This document shows, in pieces, positions 1 to 11,374 of a stretch of DNA of 64,000 nucleotides (position 1 is the stretch's first letter; each line of letters begins with the position of its first letter). Source of the stretch: Steromphala cineraria (lineage: Eukaryota > Mollusca > Gastropoda > Trochida > Trochidae); the NCBI GenBank assembly GCA_916613615.1, contig OU744726.1, positions 65,922,987 through 65,986,986 of the forward strand. Reading direction: 5' to 3'. The notes beneath the pieces are model-generated. The model was not told the origin of the DNA, did no database searches, and saw nothing but the letters and a program-made list of their open reading frames with translations. Both the position numbers and the translations under genes were made by a program.

Positions 1-81
1 TACATAATTTCTTTCATGTTTGTAGTTAGTGACGTCATAGTAGTTAATGAATTGCATATCTCTTGATGTACTTGATCAGTT

Positions 82-489
82 GATAAGATAAGATAAGATA
101 ATTTATTTGCACAGAGAACACCCTTCTTGGGCAGTGTACAAAACGAGAATAAACAAATTTCATGACATACATAATATATACATAACAAATAACAGAGATA
201 TGCTATTATACACAATGACACTGCATGCATATGCCATTTAACCTAATCTGTATTGATATAATTCATACAACAATTTGATGGTTTTGGAGGCATGGTGACT
301 CTTAGGGTTTAATATGGCAGTTGGGAGATCTTTCTTTGGCAACCCCGCATTCGTCAGACCTGTTGAACAGATGAGGTCTGAACGTTGATTATGGAATTTA
401 GGACATGACAATATAAAATGTTCCTCTGTTTCAACTTCCGTTAGGTTGCATTGCTTGCGAGTGGCTGATGTGTGAGAAGCATCATACAT
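82..489 (-). pseudogene. LINE 3' end: reverse transcriptase C-terminus, 3' UTR, GATAA tail
   Basis: On the minus strand 489-238 encodes 83 residues with the motif ETEEHFILSCPKFHNQR. This matches the cysteine/histidine-rich segment after the reverse-transcriptase domain of many animal non-LTR retrotransposons. The usual first cysteine pair is reduced to one cysteine. Behind the stop lies a short 3' UTR with a GCCC-loop-GGGT stem (about 124-136), an AATAAA-like signal, and a terminal (TTATC)n microsatellite (plus-strand GATAA units at 82-100), as expected at a LINE 3' end. The rest of the element is missing, so this is a dead 5'-truncated fragment. Copy B has lost positions 88-453; only a scrap survives near 42,088-42,125. 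Confidence 0.7.
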
Positions 490-523
490 TACGAATTAGC
501 ATTGTAGGCGAGCCCCATGTATA

Positions 524-527
524 TTAA
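524..527. other. Empty TTAA target site for the MITE at 42,159
   Basis: Copy A reads ATATTAAAGTG here. Copy B reads the same flanks split by a 356-bp MITE with TTAA on both sides. A therefore keeps the pre-insertion state and shows that the target duplication is TTAA. Confidence 0.92.
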
Positions 528-787
528 AGTGTTATAATTTCATTTAATATATGCGATGGTAGGGTTTTATCAGTAGATTTTTTTTTTAAATTCATAGTTT
601 TTAAAAACTGTTTTCATACTAGAAAAAGAAAGTATTTCATTATCAGTGTTTGTTAGTTTTATGGTAAAAAATAAGATAAAAGATCTGGGTATGAATATTG
701 AATAGTCATATAACGACATATATATATATATTTCCGGTTGAGTGAGAACTGTCTGCCTTCGCACTTAACAGTTATCAATTCTCAGTT

Positions 788-791
788 TTAA
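788..791. other. Empty TTAA target site for the MITE at 42,776
   Basis: Copy A reads CAGTTTTAAGGAC. Copy B has CAGTTTTAA, then the MITE, then TTAAGGAC. This is the second independent empty site for the same family, again with a TTAA duplication. Confidence 0.92.
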
Positions 792-1107
792 GGACTATTA
801 TCAAAATGAACAAAAATAAACATTGTTGGTTATGTTTTTTTGATAATATTTGTTGTAAAATTATTCTTAATTCACATTTGAAACAATTATATTATTATTA
901 TTGTTTAAGACATCAGTTACATTCCATGTAATTCTCTTGTTATACGTCTCCCCATAAACAGCCTTAAAATATAAGCTATATTTACAAATGATCAAATATT
1001 TATCATAGACTGTATGTGCAAGATATTTACAAAATATTTATAAAATCATAAAGTTAATATGAATATTTTTAGATTTGACATTAACAAGATATTGATGGGT
1101 TTAAAAG

Positions 1108-1240
1108 ATTTGTAAATATTGTCTCTTATGTGTAATACGTTTTGTAAATATTATCTTTAATCTGTCATAACCATTTGTAAATATCATCTTTAACCTGTAT
1201 TACATATTTGTAAATATCATCAATAATTTGTCATTTTATT
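1108..1240. repeat. Degenerate tandem repeat around TTTGTAAATAT
   Basis: The phrase TTTGTAAATAT plus a TCTTTAATCTGT-like tail recurs four times at about 33-45 bp spacing. Unit length varies and mutations are scattered, so it is an old decaying array. The same array is present in copy B at about 43,430-43,575 and so predates the duplication. No coding or structural role is visible. Confidence 0.6.
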
Positions 1241-2483
1241 CTTTCTGTGTTAAATATTTGCATTAGCAGCAGTTATAAGTCTAATAATGATAATAGAAAA
1301 CTTTAAGAACTGTTTAGGCCCTGATACAAAAATAAAAATACAGAGAAGTGGTCTGATAGATTAAGATAGATTTTTGTAAACATGTAGAAAATGACAATGA
1401 GGGGACCCAGGTCCGAATGACATATTTTTAGATTCCAAAACATGAAAATGAATGACGTTCGAAATGTTCGAAATAACATAAAGCAATTATTAATCAATGA
1501 TATTGGCTTGTGTTGAAAGGCATGATTCTGTTACAAGTTGATTGAGTGTATTTCAACTTAACGAGAGACATATTCCATCTTTGGGGATTTAAAAATCATA
1601 TTTGGATTGTACTTATTGTCACACAAAACTGATGAAAAGGTGCCGTTTAAAAGTTTCAAGATTCCGGTACTTTATGAATTAAGAAACTGCTCATTGAATT
1701 TTAAGTATTGGGCTAAAACTGATTTATTTCTATCATAACTGCCAAAATGTAAATGTTTTGAAATAATTTTAAAAAGGAAAACTAAGAAAGTTGATAAGGT
1801 ACGGAGATGTCCTTTGAATTTGGCTGAAATTAATGTATTGAGCTTAAGAGAAATGTTACTATTTTGCAAGATTCTTACTTTACAGTATTTGTGCTTCGGT
1901 AATTTAGTAAAACTCTACATGTACTTGCATTTCTCAATGTGAAACAAGTGTTGAAAAATCTACAGTATTCATTCTCTGCATGTTCTTATGATTTGAACAT
2001 TTGATTTTCAAATTTGATATTTACTTTGAAATCAGGTGGATGAAATCGCTACCTTAAACACTGACGGATACAGAGTTTATTTTTTACAATATTATGATGA
2101 TTTTAAAAGTGTTTATATACAACAATGGTTTTCAGGCCGTTTCAGTGCCATGAAATCTGTCTATATCCTAAAAGGCTGGAGACTCTAGTACAACATTTAA
2201 AAAAAAATAGGATCGAAGTTTCATAGGTAGAAATGTTGATACCTCATGGGGTTTTATTGTCTTTTTGAAATGTATATCATGAGTTACAACTATTTTCAAT
2301 TCTTGATAATAACTTACTTCAAGTAAAACATTTTGTAATCATTAACAATACCAAACGCGAATTTGTCTTTCTAACTATACAATATGATATGTGAATTTGT
2401 TTGATTTATTCCTAAGAAGTGTATACCGACATATTGACAAATAAGTCTATTATTTTCATTAACCTTGCTATAAGATAAAACTC

Positions 2484-2485
2484 TG
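2484..2485. other. Empty site for the 986-bp element of copy B
   Basis: Copy A reads ACTCT followed by GTCAATTACCC. Copy B reads TCTCT, then the element 44,788-45,773, then GTCAATTACCC. No bases are clearly duplicated once the conserved element ends are counted as element sequence. The junction has a one-base ambiguity. Confidence 0.75.
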
Positions 2486-2763
2486 TCAATTACCCTTTGT
2501 ATGAACATTGTTGTTAACTAAACTGAACTAAACATAACGTAGCTAAGGATAGTTATTATTTGTTCTTTAAACATAGAAAGGGCTCTCCAACAGAGCTGGT
2601 AAGACCTAATATAAAATACATATGTACTTTGTAGTTGGTATAATGGTTATTCTTTTGATCTGTAATTACCATAGACCTGTTATTAAAAGTCATTTCATAA
2701 AGCACGGTCTTCCTAACCCCTTCTGAAAATCCTCAAAGTCGGTTATTGCTGAACCTCTCTAAT

Positions 2764-2830
2764 TACAGGAATCCTTACTGAGTGCACAGCAATCATGTCT
2801 GTTGTTCCATCACTGTGCCACATTGGTTCA
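2764..2830 (-). pseudogene. Short coding-like relic (EPMWHSDG...IAVHSV)
   Basis: Read on the minus strand this encodes EPMWHSDGTTDMIAVHSVRI and then soon meets a stop. A diverged relative at 41,921-41,989 reads KPMWHKDGRVNLIAVHSVMI. The two differ at many bases yet keep the same frame and many residues, as expected for a once-coding sequence. I do not recognise the family. The segment sits inside a longer repeated stretch (about 2,640-2,900) also present in copy B (46,068-46,133). Confidence 0.35.
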
Positions 2831-3378
2831 TCAGTTTTCTTTGTTTACTTAATATCTCACTTTGTTTATACTCCTTTATGTCACAGTTGTTAATTACTTT
2901 GATATACCTTTACATGTTCTTGCTGAATCGTTTGAAGTTAATTATTGTCATTGGTACGCAATATGTGAGTTGTTGAATCGTAAGGCAAGTTATTGTGTGT
3001 GCTGCCATGGTCGAAAACTATTGTGATCAGACTTACTAACCTTTTATATACATCTTTTGATATTCACAAATCCTAGTTAGCTAGAACTCACAGATCCGGA
3101 ATGCGACCATATTATTATCAAAATGATAAGCTATGTTTTCAAAAGGTCAAATGTCATCCACGCCTGATAGATTCAGTAGTACTGATTAAATATGCAGTGT
3201 TCGTGTTAATCTTGGACATGCATCTAGTGACATATCACTTATTGTAAACGTCATCGAAGGTGAAACATAGGATTCAGCTCGTAACATTTTAAATTCTTTT
3301 TGTAACAGATTATATGATTATTCAACCATTTTCATTGTCAGCTGAATATTTGAGATGAAAGTCTGATCCGAAGCAACA

Positions 3379-3380
3379 TA
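3379..3380. other. Empty site for the 373-bp element of copy B
   Basis: Copy A reads CAACAT then ATAATGATAAG. Copy B has the same two flanks separated by the element 46,680-47,052 with nothing duplicated. Because of a shared TAT the exact cut can slide by up to three bases. Confidence 0.85.
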
Positions 3381-3428
3381 TAATGATAAGTGGGATTTAT
3401 CCCTAAAAAGTCAAAATCTGAGGGTGCT

Positions 3429-3439
3429 GGTTCGAATCC
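3429..3439 (+). other. tRNA B-box-like sequence, possible SINE relic
   Basis: GGTTCGAATCC matches the internal B box of tRNA genes. It is flanked by GCT and AAC, which would form an imperfect T-arm. I found no convincing acceptor stem, anticodon arm or A box upstream, so it is not a tRNA gene. It could be the head of a tRNA-derived SINE or chance. Copy B has GGTTCGAATCT at 47,102-47,112. Confidence 0.2.
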
Positions 3440-3739
3440 AACAATGGTACATGAATTTTGCAATTTTCAATTTTTAGCTATATCCCTAATATTGCATTCT
3501 TTCATTTGTTCACTCTCTAAATGACATTTATCTCTTAAACATCCAGGAATGGGAGCTATACCTATCAAACATGGTAATAAATGTACTAACAGCTCAAATA
3601 CTGCTTTTTGGAACTTGATTTTTGTCGAGGTAAATGTTGATGATTTTTTCACAATAGTTGCCGTTTAATGAGAAAGCCCAAGCACAAATATAAGGGCAAC
3701 CTAGAATATCATTTCAAATTCAAACCTTCACTAAAAGAG

Positions 3740-4146
3740 ATGTTTTATTTTGTAAAGGGGCCACAGGCCCATAATTCAGAAAATGTACAGTAGATTATTG
3801 TATTACAGAGAGCAATATAATAGCAAATGAAGCAATAAAATTAATATCTAAATACATGCAAATTTGACATGATTTATACACAATACAATTATATTAAGGG
3901 GACGACTTTGAAGAAGTCTGCCTTTGTTTTGTAGCTAAGAATAAGAATGTACCAAGATTTCTTAACAATGTGCCTTTTGACAAAAATAAAGGAACGCATC
4001 TTGTCTGATGTTGGATAATCCCAGTAATATTTTGGAATAAGTTCACGTCTTAGAGTATGATAGAAAGGGCAATTTAAACAGAAATGGTATTCAGATTCAT
4101 GCGTAAAATTACATGCGTAAAAATAATTTTGCATAAGAATATGCAA
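3740..4146 (-). pseudogene. LINE 3' end: reverse transcriptase C-terminus and 3' UTR
   Basis: On the minus strand 4,146-3,889 encodes 85 residues including HESEYHFCLNCPFYHTLRRE, followed by YYW..PTSDKMRSF and a basic tail. This is the pattern of the C-terminal extension of mollusc-type non-LTR retrotransposons (E-[SD]-E-Y-H-F...CP.Y..LR). After the stop there is a UTR of about 100 bp with a perfect GGGCC-TGT-GGCCC stem-loop (about 3,757-3,772), then AAATAAA. The catalytic reverse-transcriptase core is absent, so this is a 5'-truncated dead copy. It belongs to a different LINE lineage from the one at 82-489. Its counterpart in copy B is at about 47,427-47,827. Confidence 0.75.
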
Positions 4147-4590
4147 TGATTAAGTAAAGGATATTTCATGTAAATACTGACAACTTATAATTGGGACACA
4201 AAAGGGGATTCATTGTTTGACATTGACAATTGCTCTCTCTATGGAAATGAAGAAGGCTGCATCACCTACATTTGCTCCGACTTTTTATGTTTATCGTGCT
4301 TATGTCAAGTAATAGGACCTGGTGTTGCAGTGTCATATTGTGCTTCAGAAGCGATACTTAGTCTTCTTTAACACCACATTCAAACTGTACTTTTAGGGCT
4401 AAATATATCAAATCGTGAACTTTATTTCTCGTTGTGTGTGAGAAATCCTCACACTACCTAGATCAAGTGCCGGGATTTGATAGGAGAGGGTCTTTAAACA
4501 CAGCTATTTTAGCTATGTTTCATGTCAAAATGAAATATCACAAAGTACTATTTAACAGTAACCTGTGAGCCATTGGCAGGAAAAGCCTAA

Positions 4591-4911
4591 AGGGGCAGGA
4601 GCACATTTTTTGAATTTGTTGTATTATCATGATTATGTCAACAATCTCATTTCACAAACCAATCTTCAATTGTCAAACGACAGATTACAAAGATTCACAT
4701 AAAGTCCATTTGCGGCCATTTTTGTCTGAAGACTTTTTATTTATTTTGTGAAGAAAAAAGGAATTGCAATTCGCATGGCTGAAGTTTACATTATATATTT
4801 GATTTATAACTCCTTCGATTAGTTAAAATACGTTGTCTTTCAATTAAAACCATTTATTTATATTTTCTTGATATCACCTCATATTCACCCTAAGAAAGTG
4901 CTAGTGCCCCT
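4591..4911 (+). mobile_element. TTAA-type MITE, 321 bp
   Basis: This is a member of the MITE family with AGGGGCAG...CTGCCCCT ends, here degenerated to AGGGGCAGGAGCAC at the left and GTGCTAGTGCCCCT at the right. It is flanked by CTAA and TTAA. The internal landmark GGCCATTTTTGTCTGAAGAC and the TCGCATGGCTGAA-like stretch match other members. It is present in both copies of the duplication, so it is an older insertion. No ORF of note. Confidence 0.85.
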
Positions 4912-5974
4912 TTAAACCTAACGAGAAATAGTGGATATAACTTATATAAATTAAACTTTAACGAATGACATCTTGCAGTTTCAAATTAAATTAACAAGCC
5001 ATCTTTTCGAAGTCTTTGCAAATGGTAATGGGAACCTTTTTTTTAAAAGACCATTATTGGATATCATCTGTGTATACTCAAGTGTTGTAAATGAGTTTTT
5101 GGTAGAATTCTTTTATAATAATTTTCTTAAATGGAAGAAAATTCAGTATTAAATGTCATCGGGAATATCAAAGATGTAATTCATTTTGTAAAGTCAATCA
5201 TCATTTCATCAACGAAATATTTGAAAAATAATAAGTTGCAAAAACTGGTATAAATGATATTACCGACAACATTAATGAAAACAATTCACGAGACTTCTTG
5301 TGAGGTACCTTACTTATCACAACAAATAAAAAAAGGAATAACATTCAAACTGGAATTTGGTCATATGAAACTGAATACGGAATTGAAGTTGTAGGCAGCG
5401 ATGCATAATTCTTATTTCTACATCAATATGTCTGGTTGTGATTAATTCAAATAATTATGGTACCCATAATCATTTTCTAATTAAAAAAGTCTCTATATAT
5501 ATATGTCTAACAACGAATATACAAGCAACGCCCGAATACAATTTGAAGTACATTGTACTAGAGTGAATGTTTGTTAACGACAGATATAAACTTCTTTTGA
5601 TATTTTGATTTTTGTGTTTTTAAACAATACCTTATTTAATCCTTTTATAAATCAGTATAAATATTTCAAACTTTAAATGAAATTTGTCTTACTGTCATCA
5701 AAGATAATATTCAAATAAAAGCAATTAAGTACAAAATCAATGTTCAAACGTCGTTTAAACCTTGAAAATATAAGCCTTCTATTTTAAAAGACTGATTCTG
5801 TGTTTCAAATTTTCACTAAAAATTAGTTTAGTTTTGCCGGAGAAAATGAAGTTTTGCTTAACTTCAATCATTGATTAAATAATAGTAACTCGTTTTGAAA
5901 ATTTGGAATAAGTTAGCTTAACATTAAACCTTACATGTTTCTTCGTCAGTAATGTATGTTATGATAAACGTAAT

Positions 5975-6845
5975 ATTTTACCTCACTGGGGCCTCCTTTC
6001 ACAAAGCATCCTTTAGAAAAGTTGACCTTCACTCCCATTTTTAGATTATCTGGCCTGTAAGGCCCGATAGGCTTATGGCATGGCATGGTGTCCGACCATA
6101 GGTCCGTCCGTCCATACGTCCGTAAAATTTGTGGAATTTCGACTTCTTCTCTCGAGCCATAGGGCATAGAAAGCTGAAACTTTGTGTACAGACTCCTTGA
6201 CTAGAGAGTATTGTAATTGTAGCTTTGGTGGCCCTGTGACCCCTAATAAGGGCCAAAGGGGCCACACCCTTAAAACTTATTTCATCTTTTCCTAAAGAAG
6301 AATCAGGCCTAAAAGCTGAAACTATGTGTGCATACTCCTAATTTAGTAAAGGGGGATTCTAACCTGTACACAGGGTGGCCCTACAAAGGGGGGAACCACA
6401 TTTGCAGCACCCTAATCCAAAATTGATATGAAACCTGATGAGCTACAGAGCCAATGACTCTATTTTTAGCTGTTTGTGATAATCATTTCAAATTTGTACA
6501 GGCCTAATGTCATTAAACCTCTTTCATTTTAAATTCCAATAGCATAAGGCATAGAATGCCAAAATTGTCTGTAGGGACAACATACATGTAGCTAATGAGA
6601 ATAACACTCCATACTTCCTGTGACCCAAAGTAACAAGGATAATACTTGATAGCTGTGGTGGCCCTGTGGCTCCTACTTAGTGCCACAGGGGCCATGCCTT
6701 TAAAATATATTGTCATCTTCTTCTCCAGATGCATAAGGCACAGAAAGCTGAAACTTTGTATACAGACTCCTTGACTAGTCAAGATTATTAATCAAATGTA
6801 AAGCATTATGAGCTACAAAGCCAATGGCTCTATTTCTAACATTGC
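5975..6845. repeat. Dispersed repeat, mollusc-type, class unknown
   Basis: A GC-richer stretch with recurring phrases: CCGTCCGTCC (about 6,104), GCATAGAAAGCTGAAACTTT, ACTCCTTGACTAG, GGTGGCCCTGTG and GAGCTACAGAGCCAATG. Several phrases occur twice inside the block (for example near 6,220 and 6,657, and near 6,440 and 6,810), so the block is internally duplicated. A copy lies at about 49,570-50,420 in copy B and a diverged relative at 30,870-31,310. The open frames on the minus strand differ in frame between copies and look like by-products. The transposon class is not determined. Confidence 0.65.
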
Positions 6846-6961
6846 TCCTACTCCTACTCCATAATCTTTTTGCAAACTACATATAACTCCTAATTCGCCT
6901 ATCTATACACTGTTCATACCGCGAGTTGTTGGTGTGAATAAACCGTTGCACTATACAAATT

Positions 6962-6975
6962 TGCTCATATGAGCA
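6962..6975. repeat. 14-bp perfect palindrome TGCTCATATGAGCA
   Basis: This perfect palindrome begins a short region (6,961-7,085) where GAGCAAA/AGCAAATT-like words recur several times. It is conserved in copy B near 50,539-50,552. The 97-codon open frame at 6,969-7,262 is retained in copy B (50,547-50,840) with about five replacements, but its composition is not protein-like to me and I make no gene call. Confidence 0.4.
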
Positions 6976-9312
6976 TATATCGCCTTATACAAGCATTTGC
7001 ACGTATGGAATTTTTACTACTTGGAGCAAAATGTTTACTTCCCAGAGCAAATTTGCAACTACTTTACTACCGTAGCAAATTGCAAACGCCATTTCTTCTC
7101 GTTCCTAATGAAAACTCGTCGTGTACAAACACATTTATTAACAGATGTCAAGTTCTTATCGTTTATCAGATAAGAAAGTTTAGCACCTTCGTAATTCGGG
7201 TTTTTTTCATTTCCTACTGCCCCAAACTTCTCTCTACGGGAGGGTCCCATACTTACACGTAATGAAATCTATCTGATACGTCATATTGTCAATAGTATTT
7301 GGCCAATACAGTCAAACCAATGTTATCAGATTTCAACAAATGCCATTGCTGTATTTTCTTCAACTTAATATTTATTGACATGTTTGAAGAAGCTTAACTT
7401 ACTCCATAATCATTTACCAAACAAGTTTAAAACCTACTTCACTTCTGTATAAACGAAAGACCTATAACAAATAACAAATTGACCTTAACTTACATGTGTA
7501 TATTTACCACTATAAACAATATGTACAAAGTCGCCTTGAAACAAGGCAATTGATCACAATTTAAAACAACTGTGCAAGCAGCAATAATCTAGTTGATATT
7601 CCAGAATGATTCAACAACATTTAATATTCTTTAGATATTTAATAATATACATATGTGGACACTATCTTATAATCCTTAACATACTCTTACTCTATAATCC
7701 CGCTTGCAATGAATATATAACCCACGAAACGCCTATCTTAGATCAACACGTTACAGTTGCACAAACAAATGTGCGGTAAAATAATCCAATTGATATTTTA
7801 GAAAGTTTCACTAACATAAAATCTTCTCAAAATAATTGGACATGTAACAATAACCTTCAAATGGATTTAATCAATTTGGTAATGTGACTATGTCTGTGAA
7901 GTTTGATCCATGTTTTGTTAATAATCTCGTAAGCTTTTTCTTAATGAGTTATTATGTTTTATCCAAGACTTAATTGATGCTCCTCAAATTTGAAATCTAA
8001 TAGAAATGATAACACATACACTGTTAATGCAGACGGTTTTGCAACATCAAACAGAATGTTGATGCAATTAAGTCATTGTTTGAAAAACTCTTGCTCTGTC
8101 GACAATCAGTCTACATGACATGGTAAAATACATGATGTTAATTTATCGATCCAAAAGTTATTTCTTATACATGCTCTCAGAATATATATTAATTCTCTTC
8201 ATACACAAAATCAACCACATTCAACTAATTCTTTTGTTCGATGCAATCAGGCCGCCGTTCAACTCATGTTCACCAGTTTGGGTATTTCTAGCAGTTATGT
8301 ACACGCCAATATATACAATTATTAACATAATTTCTGTTGATAACTTGTATGTCATGTGATTAAAAATTCGACTGATGCATAGTAAGTATTTCTCAAGAAT
8401 AATGTTTCTGATCGATTATAAGCAAATTAATGGATATTGTGCCTGTTTTGTACTATTTTTACATTATATGGGTTTTTTTTCATTTATTAAATCGACATAA
8501 ATATTTATGATGTTTGACTTTTGTTAAGTTACGTTAAAGTCACATCATTTTGTTATATCTCATGACAATTGTCATTTTGACCTTTTTTGGTATGAATCAT
8601 TTCATCATTTACTGTATCTAACTATCATAATTAACACACTTATTTCGGGTATCTGAATGGGAGTTTATATTGCAAATAATCATACATATAAAGAAAAGAT
8701 ATTTTTGTTCTTTCATTTTGAAGGTTATTGGAAAATGAAAATGATATCAACTCTGTCGTGAATCCAAAACAAAGAGTCGTTTGAAGCAAGTAGGTGTTAT
8801 ATCATGTGATGATACACATCCAACTATCACACAAGAATGTTTTTTTGTTGATTTCATCAACATATAAGATTATGTTTAGAAAACATTAGGTGTTTAAAAC
8901 TAATTAAAGCAGATAATGACAGAATATATTTTCATACCTAACCATCATACTGAATGAATGACTGTCTTCGATACCTACATGTCTTACAATTATCACAAAG
9001 ATTGAATTGTCCTAACCTGCCCGATTCCACAAATGAGCACTCATGTCTTCTCAAGAATTATTTCATAAGTTGAACAATGTTCCTTTTAATACAGAGATCT
9101 TGAAGTCTTTAATTTAGTATTTGAACATATTATAACAAGTATTATAAGAATTTAATAATGACGATTGGAATATAATATTGAAGTTCTGTTTCCCAACTCG
9201 TCTTTCTTCCTTTGAGTGCAATCATATTGATACTGTTTTTAATGTAGGTGAATTCACAAACTAATTTCAAATTCAAAGCGCCCGTGGGCATTAGTATCCA
9301 CAATCTCGTGAG

Positions 9313-9359
9313 GTCACTAGTGACTGATAACATAATCCTTTGTTATAGTCACTAGTGAC
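9313..9359. repeat. 47-bp hairpin with two GTCACTAGTGAC palindromes
   Basis: The perfect 12-bp palindrome GTCACTAGTGAC occurs at 9,313-9,324 and 9,348-9,359. Together with TGATAACA and TGTTATA between them it forms an imperfect foldback with about 20-bp arms. It is conserved in copy B at 53,492-53,538. It may be a small mobile-element relic. No function is evident. Confidence 0.6.
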
Positions 9360-9536
9360 TGATAACACGGTTTATTTTCATTGATATATCTCGGTATTTC
9401 ACCGCTAATAATATAATAACTAATAATATACATTAATAATGCCCTTATATAATCGGTATTTTGCTTTATGTTCGTTAATCTGCAATTTTCGTTCATTATC
9501 GCCTCACGATACTAGATTAACTTTAAACTCAAACTT

Positions 9537-9672
9537 CGTTCTCGTTTGGTATTTAGCTAGTTCTTGTTTGGTATTTAGCTAGTTCTCGTTTTGTATTTAC
9601 TAGTTCTCGTTTGGTATTTAGCTAGTTCTCGTTTGGTATTTAACTCGTTCTGGGTTGGTATTTTACCCGTTC
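9537..9672. repeat. 22-bp tandem repeat, about six units
   Basis: Unit TTCTCGTTTGGTATTTAGCTAG. The third unit is two bases short and the last two are diverged (TTCTGGGTTGGTATTTTACC). Copy B has only four to five units (53,718-53,812), so the array has changed length since the duplication. Confidence 0.85.
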
Positions 9673-10141
9673 CACTCTACCTGCTTTATGTGATGATGTA
9701 ATTTAAATCTTGCCTGCACTGAAATCATATCTGAGGAACACAGTGCTTTAGTGTTTATTTTTACAGTTGGTCTACATTATTACCTTCATCACATAAAACA
9801 GATCTGCATTATGCATCAGATGTAAAAGCGAATGTTCATATCGAATGAAGTAATTTATCACAGAATGTAAATGAAATAAACCATTTTGCTTTTTGTAGAA
9901 TATGAGATAAAACTATTTATTTGTTGAAATATATTTGTTATTATTTTGGATCTCCATAGTATTTCAGACACTAAGGACAATACAGTACAATGATCATAAA
10001 CAAAGTCGTCCATCAAACTGCTAACATTTGAAATCAGGTTTGACAAAGATTGAGTACATAGCTTGTCAACAAAATCCCTTTATGAAAATTCTAAATTGCG
10101 TTCATAATGTCCCAGATGCCAGTGCTAGTCAGTGTCTGAAT

Positions 10142-10378
10142 TTAGTCTATATTATGAATTCCGTTATGCATCCAATCAAGTATTAACTGTGGCATCGAAT
10201 CCTCAGTTAACTTAATCAAAACTTCTATCAATTGATAAATTACCAGCAGATGTAATGATAACCTGACAATATTCCATCCGTAGAAAAAACACGGAAACAA
10301 TTGTGAACGAAATGGAAGCTCTTCACAGCTAGTTTTATGCGTTCTTGCTTCAAATGATGCTGGACAAGATCTAACCAC
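10142..10378 (-). pseudogene. Exon-like open frame of unknown identity
   Basis: The minus strand is open for 78 codons ending LILDWMHNGIHNID-stop. Copy B (54,474-54,704) keeps the frame with a 6-bp in-frame deletion. About ten amino-acid replacements separate the copies, several radical (C to R, C to Y, S to L), which argues against strong selection. I do not recognise a family. It may be chance or an old exon. Confidence 0.2.
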
Positions 10379-10545
10379 GTCAATAATCTGATCTTAATCT
10401 TCCATTAACTTGTCAATGTATTGTATGATATTTGACCATAAACAACATTCAGTTCTTTGAAGTTTCACTTGTCTTGGGACCATCAAGACAAATGTTTGTA
10501 CTTGTGCTTGTGAAATGAATCTCGTCCTTATTGGGATTCCACGAA
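10375..10545. repeat. Segment with a third diverged relative at 25,070
   Basis: It shares long phrases with 25,070-25,232, such as TTAACTTGTCAAT, TGATATTTGA, TTCTTTGAAGTTT, ACTTGTC and ATCAAGACAAA, and is nearly identical to copy B 54,705-54,870. This indicates an older duplication between this area and the spacer. Confidence 0.7.
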
Positions 10546-11065
10546 GCGCCTTTATCACCTAAAACATTACTTTGACGCCTTTTTCATCATGTTACATGCA
10601 ATTAATACATATGTTGCTTAGCATCATACTTATTACAAGGCAGTTTATGAAGTTAGAGGGGTGCTTCTGTCCTAAGAAACAAAGTCGATATTTAAAAGAT
10701 CATTTATTTGAGGTAGGTTGATTTCTGATAGAGATTGATAAAGGATAACTTGAATTAGAATAAATTTGAATTATCAAATTGTTGAAAGCTAATCGTCTGC
10801 GATAATAAAAAAGTATTTTTGAGAAATGCTACATGAAACATATGAATAATCTTGACGTCAATTGATTGTGGTTACAGTTTAAAAAAACATTATCTCTTTG
10901 GTTTCATCTGTATGTAATAGATAGATAGAGATGAACACACAATGTGTTATATTGTTAAATGGCTTACAGTAAAATAGATCATATTTTCACGTTTGATCAG
11001 CTCATCTTACGAGTTTTCTTGATATCGAAATGTAGAAAAATGTATCATAGTTTTATATATTATAG

Positions 11066-11374
11066 GTGACAGAAACGTTTTCTTATTATTTTGGCATGTT
11101 ATATCGTCAATTGAATGCACAAAATCTTCTATTTGTTCTCAACATAAATAAGTTTATCAATTTTATTACAGAGGTTGTAAATGACTTTAAACCATTTTGC
11201 GGTAAAAGTTTGAATTTGACGAGCCCATATCATGTATATTGTTTTAGTTGTAGTAATCCATACAACAAGGAAATATATTCACAAAACATAATATATACTT
11301 GTTTGTTGTACAGATGTTTCGTAAAAGTTTGTTACAGTGCTATAGTCCTATGTCATCATTTTGTGAAATTTTGA
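11066..11374 (+). other. Open frame of 102 codons kept in both copies
   Basis: Copy B has the same frame at 55,401-55,709 with two amino-acid changes (Q to P, V to D) and few base changes, so this is a low-divergence part of the duplication. The translation is rich in F, Y, N, C and I, as AT-rich noncoding DNA tends to be. No domain is recognised and I would not call a gene. Confidence 0.12.

Noticed and set aside
30..37. TGACGTCA at the start of copy A as part of the element family
   Set aside because: The surrounding sequence (also at 42,036) has no palindrome, AATAAACAGAATA boundary or AATG tail; a single octamer is not enough.
3421..3446. tRNA gene
   Set aside because: Only the T-arm-like B box is present; acceptor stem, D-arm and anticodon arm cannot be formed from the flanks.
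5946..6267. Three overlapping minus-strand frames with GRTDLWSDTMPCHKPIG
   Set aside because: They lie in a dispersed repeat, differ in frame between copies, and follow the CCGTCCGTCC text; no protein family fits.
6969..7262. 97-codon plus-strand frame conserved in copy B
   Set aside because: Overlaps a recurring AGCAAA word region, its composition is not protein-like, and conservation is no better than the flanks.
8120..8359. 79-codon hydrophobic plus-strand frame, also in copy B
   Set aside because: Isoleucine/tyrosine-rich as expected from AT-rich sequence. Changes between copies give no sign of constraint.
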